A DNA stretch of 64,000 nucleotides from Parahoeflea alexandrii (GTDB taxonomy: Bacteria; Pseudomonadota; Alphaproteobacteria; Rhizobiales; Rhizobiaceae). Numbering within the stretch: position 1 is the first letter of the stretch; each line of letters starts with the position of its first letter. The notes beneath the pieces are model-generated. The model did no database searches. It worked only from the letters and a program-made list of their open reading frames with translations, and was not told the origin of the DNA. Where the stretch lies: NCBI RefSeq assembly GCF_027214025.1, contig NZ_JAPWHB010000002.1:1-64000 (forward strand). Direction: 5' to 3'. The translations under genes and the position numbers were made by a program. Of this stretch, positions 34,452-44,209 are shown piece by piece.

Positions 34452-35438
34452 CTAGTCGAACTTGGCAAGATCCTGGTGCCGCGCCTTGATCTCGCGCACC
34501 GTGCGGGAGGAGGAACGCATCACGATAGTGTGGGTAACGATCGCATCCCGGGTGAAGCGGACACCCTGCAGCAGGTTGCCGTCGGTCACGCCGGTGGCGG
34601 CAAACAACACGTCGCCACGGGCCATTTCTTCCATCGTGTAGATCTTGTTGGGATCGGATATGCCCATCTTGGCCGCACGGGCAATCTTTTCCTCGGTGTT
34701 GAGCTGCAGCCGTCCCTGCATCTGTCCGCCGATGCACCGGAGCGCCGCGGCCGCCAGCACGCCTTCCGGCGCGCCGCCGATGCCGAGATAGATGTCGATG
34801 CCGGTTTCATCCGGATCCGTCGTATGGATGACGCCGGCAACGTCGCCATCACCGATAAGCCGGATGGCCGCGCCGGTGGCACGCACTTCCTCGATCATCC
34901 GCGCATGCCGGGGCCGGTCGAGAATGCAGGCCGTCACCTGCCCTACCGGCACGCCCTTGGCACGGGCCACGGCGTTGATGTTCTCGGTCGGCGTCGCGTC
35001 CAGCGCCACCGTGTTGGCCGGGTATCCGGGTCCGATGGCAATTTTCTCCATGTACACATCGGGTGCGTAGAGAAGGCTGCCCTTTTCGGCAATCGCGATC
35101 ACGGCCAGCGAGTTGGGAAGGTTCTTGGCGCAGATCGTCGTGCCTTCGAGCGGATCGAGCGCGATATCGACCTTGGCGCCGTCGCGGGTGCCGACTTCCT
35201 CGCCGATATAGAGCATCGGGGCTTCGTCGCGTTCGCCTTCGCCGATCACAACGGTGCCGTCGATCGGCAACCGGTTGAGCTCCTGGCGCATGGCATCGAC
35301 GGCAACCTGGTCGGCGGCCATCTCGTCGCCGCGGCCGCGCAGCCGGGCCGCAGCAACCGCTGCACGTTCGGTCACGCGCGCGATTTCCAGTGTAAGTATC
35401 CGGTCCAGACCACTTGCTTCTGTCGGTTTGCCTGCCAT
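34452..35438 (-). CDS. glpX: Class II fructose-1,6-bisphosphatase
   Basis: 328 residues, normal length for GlpX. Motifs: VIGEGERDEAPMLYIGEEVG, DIALDPLEGTTICAKNLPN (metal-binding Asp/Glu) and GIDIYLGIGGAPEGVLAAAAL. It removes the 1-phosphate from fructose-1,6-bisphosphate in gluconeogenesis. Preceded by hom in the same direction with about 200 bases between. Confidence 0.96.
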   Translation of the reverse strand: MAGKPTEASGLDRILTLEIARVTERAAVAAARLRGRGDEMAADQVAVDAMRQELNRLPIDGTVVIGEGERDEAPMLYIGEEVGTRDGAKVDIALDPLEGTTICAKNLPNSLAVIAIAEKGSLLYAPDVYMEKIAIGPGYPANTVALDATPTENINAVARAKGVPVGQVTACILDRPRHARMIEEVRATGAAIRLIGDGDVAGVIHTTDPDETGIDIYLGIGGAPEGVLAAAALRCIGGQMQGRLQLNTEEKIARAAKMGISDPNKIYTMEEMARGDVLFAATGVTDGNLLQGVRFTRDAIVTHTIVMRSSSRTVREIKARHQDLAKFD

Positions 35439-35642
35439 GGCCTTGATCTCCCAGGGTATGTCGTTTGGCCGCTCATACAGCTTTCGACGCTAGCAAGGCA
35501 ATGTGAAAGCCGCATTAAAAGCCGTTGTTTTTTCAGGAATTTGACCTGATCCAAAACTAAATCGATTAGGCTATGCGCAAGCTCCCGCCGCCGCCGGAAC
35601 CTTCGGCGGCAAGGAGCGGCAAGGACAGGACTTGCAGCGCAT

Positions 35643-36965
35643 TCAATTATCGCGGGTCCGTTCGATCCTGATTACCTGCGGCTCGCCCGCAAGGTAGCCT
35701 TCGCTCTTGATGGCATCGACCGCGGCTCGCACCCGCGACTCCGTGGTTGCGTGCGTGACCAGAATGACCGTCTGCGGTCCGTCATCCGTCCGCGTCGGAC
35801 GCGCCCGCTGAACGATCGATTCCAGCGATATCCCGTTCTTCGCCATCGAGGTGGCGATCGAGGCAAACACCCCTGCCCGGTCATCCACCTTGAGCGAGAT
35901 GAAGTAGCCGCCTTCATGGCTCTGGATCTGCGCCCGCGTGTAGGGCTCGAGCTTGTCGGCGGGACGGCCGAGAGCCGGCGCGTGCTGATGGCCGGGCCGG
36001 CTCTTGGCGATATCGGCGATATCGCCGAGCACCGCCGACGCCGTGGCGTCGCCGCCCGCACCGGGACCGGACAACATCAGTTCGCCGAGAATGTCGGCTT
36101 CGATTGTCACCGCATTGGTCACACCTTCTACCTGCGCGATCATCGAGCCTTTCGGCACCATGGTCGGGTGCACCCGCTGCTCGATGCCGGTCGCAGTGCG
36201 CTGGGCCACGCCGAGCAGCTTGATCCGGTAGCCGAGTTCGTCGGCGGCATGGATATCGTCGATGGAGATGTTGGTGATCCCCTCGATGTAGACTTCATCG
36301 GCGGCGATCTGGGTCCCGAACGCCAGGCTTGTCAGGATCGACAGCTTGTGCGCGGTGTCGTTGCCCTCGATGTCGAACGCCGGGTCGGCCTCGGCATAGC
36401 CGAGCCGCTGCGCCTCTGCCAGGCACTCGGCAAAGCCCATGTTGTCGCGCTGCATGCGGGTCAGGATGTAGTTGCAGGTGCCGTTGAGAATGCCGTAGAT
36501 CCGCGTCACCGCGTTGCCGGTCAGCGATTCCCGCATCGCCTTGATCACCGGAATGCCACCCGCAACCGCCGCCTCGAAGTTCAAGAGAACGCCGTTGGCC
36601 TCTGCCAGCCGCGCCAGCTCGACTCCGTGCCGCGCCAGCATCGCCTTGTTGGCGGTCACAACGTGACGCCCGGCTGTCAACGCCGCTGTCGCCGCGGCAA
36701 GCGCCGGATCGCCCTCGCCGCCGACCAGTTCCACCAGAACGTCGATGTCGGCGTCGCGTGCCATGGCGACCGGATCATCGAACCAGGCCACATTCTCGAG
36801 GTTGATGCCACGGTCACGGCTGCGGTCACGCGCACACACGGCGGTGATCACGATTTCGCGGCCGCATATGTCGGCCAGCAGGTTGTGCCGGCTCGTGACA
36901 ATTCGAAACAATGCCGCTCCGACAGTGCCAAGGCCTGCAATGCCGATTTTCAGGGCATCAGTCAT
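35643..36965 (-). CDS. hom: Homoserine dehydrogenase
   Basis: 440 residues from ATG 36965 with AGGTGG about 8 bases upstream. N-terminal NAD(P)-binding fold (IGIAGLGTVGAALFRI), catalytic domain (GILNGTCNYILTRM, DPAFDIEGNDTAHKLSIL) and a C-terminal ACT domain (YFISLKVDDRAGVFASIA). It reduces aspartate semialdehyde to homoserine for threonine and methionine; the ACT domain usually gives threonine feedback. It follows the aminotransferase by 88 bases. Confidence 0.96.
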   Translation of the reverse strand: MTDALKIGIAGLGTVGAALFRIVTSRHNLLADICGREIVITAVCARDRSRDRGINLENVAWFDDPVAMARDADIDVLVELVGGEGDPALAAATAALTAGRHVVTANKAMLARHGVELARLAEANGVLLNFEAAVAGGIPVIKAMRESLTGNAVTRIYGILNGTCNYILTRMQRDNMGFAECLAEAQRLGYAEADPAFDIEGNDTAHKLSILTSLAFGTQIAADEVYIEGITNISIDDIHAADELGYRIKLLGVAQRTATGIEQRVHPTMVPKGSMIAQVEGVTNAVTIEADILGELMLSGPGAGGDATASAVLGDIADIAKSRPGHQHAPALGRPADKLEPYTRAQIQSHEGGYFISLKVDDRAGVFASIATSMAKNGISLESIVQRARPTRTDDGPQTVILVTHATTESRVRAAVDAIKSEGYLAGEPQVIRIERTRDN

Positions 36966-37053
36966 GTCAAAAGTCCACCTGTATGGGATCGTCCGCAACG
37001 AACGTGCGAAGCTTTGAAACTCTGGGCGGGTTTACCGGCGAGAGACCGGACGG

Positions 37054-38274
37054 TCAACGCCGGGCGGTCAAGGAAACCACATTCTCGCCGCCGCCATTGG
37101 TGGCAGTCGAGAAGAAACGCTTGATGTTGCGCGCCGCCTGGCGGATCCGGTGTTCATTTTCCACCAGCGCGATGCGCACATGCTCGTCGCCATGTTCGCC
37201 AAATCCGACACCGGGCGCAACCGCCACGTCGGCCTTCTCCACCAGGAGCTTGGAGAATTCCAGCGATCCCAGATGCTTGAACTGATCCGGGATCGGCGCC
37301 CAGGCAAACATCGTCGCCGCCGGCGGCGGCACATCCCATCCGGCCTTGCCGAAACTGTCGACCAGCACGTCCCGGCGGCGCTTGTAGATTGACCGCACTT
37401 CGGCGATGTCGGACCCATCGCCGTTGAGTGCGGCAGTCGCAGCCACCTGGATCGGGGTGAACGCGCCGTAGTCGAGATAGGACTTGACCCTTGTCAGCGC
37501 CGAGATCAGCCGCTCGTTGCCAACCGCAAATCCCATCCGCCAGCCCGGCATCGAGAAGGTTTTCGACATCGAGGTGAATTCGACGCAGATGTCCATCGCA
37601 CCGGGTACCTCAAGCACCGACGGCGGCGGCGTGTCATCGAAATAGATCTCCGCATAGGCCAGGTCGGAAAGCACGATGATATCGTGCTTGCGGGCGAATG
37701 CGACGACGTCCTTGTAGAAATCGAGCGTCGCGACATAGCTCGTCGGATTGGACGGGTAATTCAGGATCAGCGCTAAGGGCTTCGGGATCGAATGCCGCAC
37801 CGCGCGTTCCAGCGCGGCGAAGAAGCTGTTGTCCGGCACCACGTCAAGCGAGCGGATGACGCCGCCCGACATGATGAAACCGAATGCGTGGATCGGATAG
37901 GTCGGATTGGGGCACAGGATCACGTCGCCCGGCGCGGTGATCGCCTGGGCCATATTGGCAAACCCTTCTTTTGAGCCCAGCGTTGCAACAACCTGGGTTT
38001 CGGGATTGAGTTTGACGCCAAAACGCCTCTGGTAATAATTGGCCTGCGCACGCCTCAGGCCCGGTATTCCGCGCGAGGTGGAATAGCGGTGGGTGCGCGG
38101 ATCGCGGACGGCTTCGCACAATTTGTCGACAATGGCCGTGGGAGTCGGCAGGTCGGGATTGCCCATTCCAAGATCGATGATGTCGGCGCCACCGGCCCGC
38201 GCCGAGGCCTTCAGCCGGTTGACCTGTTCAAACACATAAGGCGGAAGTCGGCGGACCTTGTGAAACTCTTCCAT
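37054..38274 (-). CDS. Class I/II aminotransferase (LL-DAP/alanine aminotransferase-like)
   Basis: 406 residues from ATG 38274. PLP enzyme of fold type I: DLGMGNPDLPTP, CPNPTYPIHAFGF, LNYPSNPTSYVA, the PLP lysine in SMSKTFSMPGWRMGFAVGN, and the C-terminal Arg in EHVRIALVENEHRIR. In Rhizobiales this gene sits directly before hom and is often annotated as LL-diaminopimelate or aspartate/alanine aminotransferase; the sequence alone does not settle the substrate. Confidence 0.9.
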   Translation of the reverse strand: MEEFHKVRRLPPYVFEQVNRLKASARAGGADIIDLGMGNPDLPTPTAIVDKLCEAVRDPRTHRYSTSRGIPGLRRAQANYYQRRFGVKLNPETQVVATLGSKEGFANMAQAITAPGDVILCPNPTYPIHAFGFIMSGGVIRSLDVVPDNSFFAALERAVRHSIPKPLALILNYPSNPTSYVATLDFYKDVVAFARKHDIIVLSDLAYAEIYFDDTPPPSVLEVPGAMDICVEFTSMSKTFSMPGWRMGFAVGNERLISALTRVKSYLDYGAFTPIQVAATAALNGDGSDIAEVRSIYKRRRDVLVDSFGKAGWDVPPPAATMFAWAPIPDQFKHLGSLEFSKLLVEKADVAVAPGVGFGEHGDEHVRIALVENEHRIRQAARNIKRFFSTATNGGGENVVSLTARR

Positions 38275-38352
38275 GGAATTCCCCGGAATGGTGGGCTGGA
38301 CGGTGCATTCTGATGGCACGGATTTGCGTCCAAACCAAGTCAGACGCAAGTT

Positions 38353-38868
38353 CTATTTCTCGATTTCCTGCTGTGTATCGCTGCCATGGCTCGCGGCCAG
38401 GGCGCGCAATTGCCGCAGCCGCGCTTCATATTGCGCCCGCGCATCCGGCGTGGATGCACGATTTGCCAGCAGCTCGGTCATTTCCGCCTCGGCGGCCAGC
38501 TTGTCGGCTTCGGAGAACTGGGCATTGGCCGCACGCGGCTGCCGTCCGAAAGTCGGAAACTGCCCGGATTTGGCCACCCCCGCGTCGACGAACTCCTTGG
38601 TGTCTGGCGGAAGTGTTCTCTCAAGCGGAAGAATCGAGGCAAGATCAGGACTGCGGCGTTCTTCGGTGGTCTCTACAGCCTCGCCGGTCGACTGCCCTCC
38701 GGCATCAGATACAATCCCTTCCGCCGCAACACCGTTGGCCGGTGTGGCGTCATTGGTCCGACTGACAGGAACCGTCGTCGGCGCGACATCCTCGAGCGAC
38801 GCCGTCTGGCATCCTGCCGCAAGCAGCGAGAACAAGGCAACAAACGCCGGGCGGACAATAGGTCTCAT
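38353..38868 (-). CDS. Putative lipoprotein, unknown function
   Basis: 171 residues from ATG 38868. A signal peptide ending in a lipobox (FSLLAAGCQTAS) marks it as a lipoprotein. The mature part is hydrophilic, with a helical C-terminus (SEADKLAAEAEMTELLANRA ... ARLRQLRALAA). No domain recognised. It lies between phaC (divergent) and the aminotransferase gene. Confidence 0.75.
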   Translation of the reverse strand: MRPIVRPAFVALFSLLAAGCQTASLEDVAPTTVPVSRTNDATPANGVAAEGIVSDAGGQSTGEAVETTEERRSPDLASILPLERTLPPDTKEFVDAGVAKSGQFPTFGRQPRAANAQFSEADKLAAEAEMTELLANRASTPDARAQYEARLRQLRALAASHGSDTQQEIEK

Positions 38869-39037
38869 GATCACGAATATTCCGGTCTCCACCAAATGGC
38901 GGTCATGACATGGACAAAAAAAGTCCGTATCAAGGAAGGATAGATGCCAGCAAAGGCATCCAAGCAAAGCAAGTAAGCCGATTTAAGGCAGAAGACGGGC
39001 CGGAGGCAAGCTCGGGAACACATGAGGAGGCGCCGCC

Positions 39038-40873
39038 ATGGCGGACAAGGGGAAAACCACGGCCGGAAACGAGGACGCAAAAACCGGCACGCCATCGGCC
39101 GAGGCCTACGTCGTCAAGAATCCCGAAGCATTTGCCCGCAATATCGCCCGCATGCTCGAAGAACTGGGCAAGGCTGCATCCGCCTGGGTTGAACCGCGTG
39201 AAAAAGGCGAAGTCGTCGACACCATCTCGGAGCCGATGGCCGACATGGTCAAGACCTTCTCCAAGGTTGGCGAATACTGGCTGTCAGACCCCAAGCGCGC
39301 CATCGAGGCCCAGACGTCGCTGCTGACCAGCTATTTCGGCATGTGGAACGAATCCGTCAAGCGGATGTCCGGCGAAGATGACAGCCCCAAGGCAAAGACG
39401 ACGGACAAACGGTTTTCCGATCCCGACTGGGAAAACAACCCGTTCTTCGAATTCCTCAAGAACGCCTATTTCATCACCTCCGACTGGGCCAACAAGCTCG
39501 TTGACGAAAGCGAAGGGCTCGACGAACACACAAGGCACAAGGCGGCATTTTACGTTCGCCAGATCACCAGCGCGCTTTCGCCGGCCAATTTTCTGGCCAC
39601 CAACCCCGAACTCTACAAGGAAATGGTCGCCTCCAACGGCGAAAACCTGGTCAAGGGCATGCACATGCTGGCCGAGGACATCGCCGCCGGCAAGGGCGAG
39701 CTCAGGCTGCGTCAATCCGATGCCTCGAAGTTCAAGGTCGGAGAAAACGTCGCGGTTTCGCCCGGCAAGGTCATCGCCCAGAACGACATCTGCCAGATCA
39801 TTCAATATGATCCGTCAACCGAGACCGTGCTGAAGCGGCCCTTGCTGATCGTGCCGCCGTGGATCAACAAGTTCTACATTCTCGATCTCAACCCGAAAAA
39901 GTCCTTCATCAAGTGGGCTGTCGACCACGGTCACACGGTCTTCGTGATTTCCTGGGTCAACCCCGACCAGCGCCATGCAGGGAAGGATTGGGAAGCCTAT
40001 TCCCGCGAGGGAATCTCCTTTGCCCTCGACACGGTCGAGAAAGCCACCGGCGAGCGCGAAGTCAACGCCATCGGCTATTGCGTCGGCGGCACCCTGCTGG
40101 CAGCGACCCTGGCACTGCACGCCCAGGAAAAAGACACCCGGATTGCCACCGCCACATTCTTCACCACGCAGACCGACTTCACCTTTGCCGGGGACCTCAA
40201 GGTCTTTGTCGATGATGCGCAGATCACATCCATCGAAAACGCCATGGAAAAGAACGGTTATCTCGATGGCTCCAAGATGGCGACCGCCTTCAACATGCTG
40301 CGCGCTTCGGATCTGATCTGGCCCTATGTCGTCAACAATTACCTCAAGGGCAAGGATCCGATGCCCTTCGACCTGCTCTACTGGAACTCCGACGCCACTC
40401 GCATGCCCGCAGCCAACCATTCCTATTATCTGCGCAATTGCTACCTCGAGAACAACCTGTCCCGGGGCCAGATGGAACTGGCCGGCAAGACCCTCACGCT
40501 CGGTGACATCACGATCCCGATCTACAATCTCGCGGCCAAGGAAGATCACATCGCGCCTGCCCGCTCCGCCTTCATCGGCGGCAAGCTGTTCGGTGGCGAT
40601 GTCACTTATGTGATGGCCGGTTCCGGCCACATCGCCGGCGTCGTCAATCCGCCGGAAGCCGGCAAGTACCAGTTCTGGACCGATGGCCCGCGGGATGCCG
40701 GCTTTGATGACTGGGTAGCCGGCGCGACGGAAACGCCGGGCTCCTGGTGGCCGCACTGGCATGCCTGGATCCGCGCTGCATCGGACGAGGAGGTGCCGGC
40801 CCGCAAGCCCGGCGGCAAGAAACTCAAGCCGATCGAGGATGCCCCCGGCTCCTACGTCCGCGTCCGGGTGTGA
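39038..40873 (+). CDS. phaC: Class I poly(3-hydroxyalkanoate) synthase
   Basis: 611 residues with AGGAGG 9 bases before the ATG. The lipase-like box GYCVGG has the nucleophile Cys348. The remaining triad is in the C-terminal half ([11 protein letters not shown] for Asp, [12 protein letters not shown] for His). Also visible are [16 protein letters not shown] and the family-typical WWPHWHAWI end. It polymerises hydroxyacyl-CoA into PHA granules in the cytoplasm. No phaA, phaB or phaE nearby. Confidence 0.97.
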   Translation: MADKGKTTAGNEDAKTGTPSAEAYVVKNPEAFARNIARMLEELGKAASAWVEPREKGEVVDTISEPMADMVKTFSKVGEYWLSDPKRAIEAQTSLLTSYFGMWNESVKRMSGEDDSPKAKTTDKRFSDPDWENNPFFEFLKNAYFITSDWANKLVDESEGLDEHTRHKAAFYVRQITSALSPANFLATNPELYKEMVASNGENLVKGMHMLAEDIAAGKGELRLRQSDASKFKVGENVAVSPGKVIAQNDICQIIQYDPSTETVLKRPLLIVPPWINKFYILDLNPKKSFIKWAVDHGHTVFVISWVNPDQRHAGKDWEAYSREGISFALDTVEKATGEREVNAIGYCVGGTLLAATLALHAQEKDTRIATATFFTTQTDFTFAGDLKVFVDDAQITSIENAMEKNGYLDGSKMATAFNMLRASDLIWPYVVNNYLKGKDPMPFDLLYWNSDATRMPAANHSYYLRNCYLENNLSRGQMELAGKTLTLGDITIPIYNLAAKEDHIAPARSAFIGGKLFGGDVTYVMAGSGHIAGVVNPPEAGKYQFWTDGPRDAGFDDWVAGATETPGSWWPHWHAWIRAASDEEVPARKPGGKKLKPIEDAPGSYVRVRV

Positions 40874-40964
40874 GTTCGGACTTCAGCAAGCGGGGATCGT
40901 CGTACTAACAGAAAATTTTAGCGGCACCGTCCTCAGTGACCGCATCGGCCTCTCGCGGCTGAGT

Positions 40965-41288
40965 TTACGACCCGATCTCCAGCGTCTGAATGGAGTCGCC
41001 CGCAAACGTGAAGCGATATCTCAGCTTCGCGGGGCTGCCAGGAAATGTACCCCTCACCTTCGCCACCACGACGATCGCACCCGGCTCTTCCCGGCTTTCG
41101 AGGGGCTCGCTCAATTCGTTGTATTTCTTACTCGTTTCCGCCATCCACGCTGTGATTTCCTGATGGCCGCGATACTTTCTCGCTTCGTCTCCAACTATCG
41201 CACCGGCAGCAAAACCTGACAATGCACGCTTCGGATCACGGGCATTCTTGCCGTCGAAATAGGCTTGGATCTGATCGGGCAGTTTCAT
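40965..41288 (-). CDS. NTF2-like / SnoaL family protein
   Basis: 107 residues from ATG 41288 (a GTG two codons upstream fits the ribosome site less well). A compact alpha-beta barrel type sequence: IQAYFDGKNARDPKRALSGF, YRGHQEITAWM, then strands IVVVAKVRGTFPGSPAKLRYRFTF. Members are enzymes or binding proteins with varied roles. It is divergent from the HxlR-type regulator 72 bases away and is its likely target. Confidence 0.85.
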   Translation of the reverse strand: MKLPDQIQAYFDGKNARDPKRALSGFAAGAIVGDEARKYRGHQEITAWMAETSKKYNELSEPLESREEPGAIVVVAKVRGTFPGSPAKLRYRFTFAGDSIQTLEIGS

Positions 41289-41360
41289 TTTCACGGCCTT
41301 TCGTGTTCATGGGATCGGTTGGCATTTGCTCACTGAAATAAATGGCTCCATACTACCGGA

Positions 41361-41756
41361 ATGAAAAGTACTGATAAAAAAGTAAGGTACATCCGAAAAA
41401 GTAAGTCCGACACTCCACCTCCAGCCAGTGGCGCCGCGCGGGTCGGAAATGCCTTGCGGGTGCTGGAAGGACGCTGGAAGCTGGTGCTGCTGTTTCACCT
41501 TTTCGGCGGCAAGGTTCTTCGTTTCTCCGAACTCGAGCGGCAGACGCCCGGGATTTCGCAGAAGATGCTGATCCAGCAATTGCGGCAGCTCGAAGCGGAT
41601 GGGATCGTGCGCCGCGTCGTGTATCAACAGATCCCACCAAAGGTCGAATACTCACTGACCGAATGGGGCCAGGCGCTTTGCCCGGCGCTCGATGCACTGG
41701 TCACATGGGTCGAGAGCAAGCCCGCAGGGCTCGAAAATGCAACGGATGATAACTGA
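41361..41756 (+). CDS. HxlR-family transcriptional regulator
   Basis: 131 residues. The winged-helix core reads GRWKLVLLFHLFGGKVLRFSELE, GISQKMLIQQLRQLEADGIV and YSLTEWGQAL, typical of HxlR. The N-terminal 25 residues are basic and extended. There is no Cys in the DNA-binding part, so it is not an obvious thiol sensor; the only Cys is in LCPALDAL. Divergent from the NTF2-like gene and 6 bases before sfsA on the same strand. Confidence 0.92.
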   Translation: MKSTDKKVRYIRKSKSDTPPPASGAARVGNALRVLEGRWKLVLLFHLFGGKVLRFSELERQTPGISQKMLIQQLRQLEADGIVRRVVYQQIPPKVEYSLTEWGQALCPALDALVTWVESKPAGLENATDDN

Positions 41757-41762
41757 TCTCGC

Positions 41763-42485
41763 ATGAAATTCGACCCGCCCCTGATCCCTGCCACGCTGAT
41801 CCGCCGCTACAAGCGGTTCCTGTTCGACGCGGAGCTTGAAACCGGCGAACTGATCACCGGCTCCTGCCCCAACACCGGCTCTATGCGCGGCCTGACCACG
41901 CCGGGGTCCCGTTGCTACCTGACACTTCATTCCGGCGGCACCCGGAAATATCCCCATGCGCTTGAACTGGTCGAGGCGGACAGCACGCTGGTCGGAATCA
42001 ACACCGCCCGTCCCAACCGGCTGGTCGAGGAAGCGATCGAGAACGGATTGATCGGATCGCTCGGCAGCTACGCCGAACGCAGGACCGAGCAGAAATACGG
42101 GATCAACTCCCGCATCGACATTCTCCTGAGCGACCCTAACAGGGGCCTCGCCTATGTCGAGGTCAAGAATGTGCATTTCCGCCGCAATGGCAGACTGGCC
42201 GAGTTTCCCGACAGCGTCACCACGCGTGGCGCCAAGCACCTTGAGGAACTCGGTGACATGGTGGAGGCTGGACACCGCGCGATAATGGTCTATCTGATCC
42301 AGCGCGGCGATGTGGACAGCCTCAGCCTGTGCCGCGATCTCGACCCCGCCTATGCAGCGGCCTTTGACCGCGCCATGAAACGCGGGGTTGAAGCTTGCGC
42401 CATACGGTGCAAGATCACATCTGAGCAAATACACGCCGAAAGGTTGGTTCCCGTTGAGGAATCCGGTCTAAACAGCGTATCATGA
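41763..42485 (+). CDS. sfsA: SfsA DNA-binding / nuclease family protein
   Basis: 240 residues. Conserved SfsA motifs: TGSCPNTGSMRGL, INTARPNRLVEEAI, EQKYGINSRIDILL and YVEVKNVHF followed by FPDSVTTRGAKHLEEL, a PD-(D/E)XK-type core. Known as sugar fermentation stimulation protein A; bacterial members bind DNA and may be nucleases. It starts 6 bases after hxlR and precedes map, so it may be the start of a core operon with map and radC. Confidence 0.95.
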   Translation: MKFDPPLIPATLIRRYKRFLFDAELETGELITGSCPNTGSMRGLTTPGSRCYLTLHSGGTRKYPHALELVEADSTLVGINTARPNRLVEEAIENGLIGSLGSYAERRTEQKYGINSRIDILLSDPNRGLAYVEVKNVHFRRNGRLAEFPDSVTTRGAKHLEELGDMVEAGHRAIMVYLIQRGDVDSLSLCRDLDPAYAAAFDRAMKRGVEACAIRCKITSEQIHAERLVPVEESGLNSVS

Positions 42486-42531
42486 AGTTGTGCCGGCAAA
42501 GCCGGCCGGGACAAGACAAAGCGAGCCTGCC

Positions 42532-43359
42532 ATGGTTACCTATATCGATGCCGCCTCGGCCCCGATGAAAAACACCGGCCAGATCCGGCTCTACGGCCCG
42601 GAAGGGTTCGAGGGCATGCGCAAGGCAAGCCAGATCACCGCCCGCTGCCTGGACGAGCTGGTCAGCCGCGTGGCGCCCGGCGTCACCACCAACGAGATCG
42701 ACCGCTTCGTCTTCGAATTCGGCATGGACCACGGCGCCCTGCCCGCGACGCTGAATTATCGCGGCTACACCAAATCCTGCTGCACCTCGATCAATCACGT
42801 GGTCTGCCACGGCATTCCCAACGACAAGCCGCTGCGCGAAGGCGAAATCGTCAACATCGACGTGACCTACGTGCTGGATGGCTGGCACGGCGATTCGAGC
42901 CGCATGTACCCGGTGGGCGAGATCAAGCGCGCAGCCGAGCGCCTGCTGGAGATCACCCACAAGACCCTGATGCTCGGCATAGAGGCCGTCAAGCCCGGCG
43001 CCCGAACCGGCGCCATCGGCGAAGCCATCCAGAAATATGCCGAATCCGAGCGCTGTTCGGTGGTGCGCGATTTCTGCGGCCACGGCGTCGGCAAGCTGTT
43101 TCACGATGCGCCCAATATCCTGCATTACGGCCGCGCCGAAGAGGGTCCGGAAATGCGTCCGGGCATGATCTTCACCATCGAACCGATGATCAATCTCGGC
43201 CGTCCGCACGTCAAGGTGCTCTCCGATGGCTGGACGGCAGTGACCCGGGACCGCTCGCTGACCGCTCAATACGAGCACACCATTGGCGTCACCGAAACCG
43301 GGTGCGAGATCTTCACCCTCTCGCCCGCCGGGCTCGACCGCCCCGGACTGCCTGCATGA
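42532..43359 (+). CDS. map: Type I methionine aminopeptidase
   Basis: 275 residues from ATG 42532. Metal ligands and motifs: [35 protein letters not shown] (two Asp), [16 protein letters not shown] (His), IFTIEPMI and YEHTIGVTE (Glu). It removes the initiator Met from nascent proteins. Its stop overlaps the radC start by 4 bases. Confidence 0.96.
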   Translation: MVTYIDAASAPMKNTGQIRLYGPEGFEGMRKASQITARCLDELVSRVAPGVTTNEIDRFVFEFGMDHGALPATLNYRGYTKSCCTSINHVVCHGIPNDKPLREGEIVNIDVTYVLDGWHGDSSRMYPVGEIKRAAERLLEITHKTLMLGIEAVKPGARTGAIGEAIQKYAESERCSVVRDFCGHGVGKLFHDAPNILHYGRAEEGPEMRPGMIFTIEPMINLGRPHVKVLSDGWTAVTRDRSLTAQYEHTIGVTETGCEIFTLSPAGLDRPGLPA

Positions 43360-44204
43360 CGTCACGCCGTCGCCCAGGTCTGAATGAACAGGGCCCGGAC
43401 GGCGACGGACCAATCGATGCAGACGATCATCACGCGCCGCAGGACGAACGCACCTATTTTGCCGAAAGCCGCCAGGGCAAGACCCGCGGACGGGCGCTGG
43501 AACCCGGTCCGGACGCCGCACCTGCCGCACCCGACGAACATTTCCACGGTCATCGCGACCGGCTCCGCAATCGCTTCCGCGAGGGCGGCGACCGGGCGCT
43601 GGCCGATTACGAATTGCTCGAACTGCTGCTGTTCAGGCTGATTCCGCGCCGGGACACCAAGCCGATCGCCAAGGCGCTGCTGGCCCGGTTTGGCTCCCTG
43701 CCGGAAGTGCTCGGCGCGCCAGCCCACCTGCTCACCGAGGTCAAGGGCGTCGGCGACAGCGTCGCAACCGAACTCAAGCTCACCGCTGCCATTGCCCACC
43801 GCATGCTCAAGGGCGAACTCAAGGGCCGCCAGGTGCTTGCGTCGTGGACCTCGGTGATCGAGTATTGCCGCGCGGCGATGGCCTTCGAGGCGCGCGAACA
43901 GTTCCGCGTGCTGTTCCTCGACAAGAAGAATGCGCTGATCGCCGACGAGGTGCAGCAGACCGGGACCGTCGACCACACCCCGGTCTATCCGCGCGAGGTG
44001 GTCAAGCGGGCGCTCGAACTCTCCGCCACCGCGCTCATATTGGTCCATAACCATCCGTCCGGCGACCCGACGCCATCACGCGCCGACATCGAGATGACCA
44101 AGCTGATCATCGACACAGCGCGGCCGCTCGGAATCACCGTGCATGACCACATCATCATCGGCAAGGACGGCCACGCCAGCCTCAAGGGGCTGAAGCTGAT
44201 CTAG
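43356..44204 (+). CDS. radC: RadC-family JAB protein
   Basis: 282 residues from ATG 43356, overlapping the map stop (ATGA). A helix-hairpin-helix part ([19 protein letters not shown]) is followed by the MPN/JAB domain with the full JAMM motif [18 protein letters not shown]. Historically called DNA repair protein, but its real role is unclear. The N-terminal 60 residues are low-complexity and charged. Confidence 0.94.
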   Translation: MTSRRRPGLNEQGPDGDGPIDADDHHAPQDERTYFAESRQGKTRGRALEPGPDAAPAAPDEHFHGHRDRLRNRFREGGDRALADYELLELLLFRLIPRRDTKPIAKALLARFGSLPEVLGAPAHLLTEVKGVGDSVATELKLTAAIAHRMLKGELKGRQVLASWTSVIEYCRAAMAFEAREQFRVLFLDKKNALIADEVQQTGTVDHTPVYPREVVKRALELSATALILVHNHPSGDPTPSRADIEMTKLIIDTARPLGITVHDHIIIGKDGHASLKGLKLI

Positions 44205-44209
44205 TCGGA

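Noticed and set aside
35751-37124. A 457-codon plus-strand frame opposite hom
   Set aside because: Antisense shadow of homoserine dehydrogenase; no motif, skewed Arg/His/Asp composition.
42415-43530. A 371-codon minus-strand frame opposite map
   Set aside because: Antisense shadow of methionine aminopeptidase and the radC start; the real genes overlap by ATGA on the plus strand.
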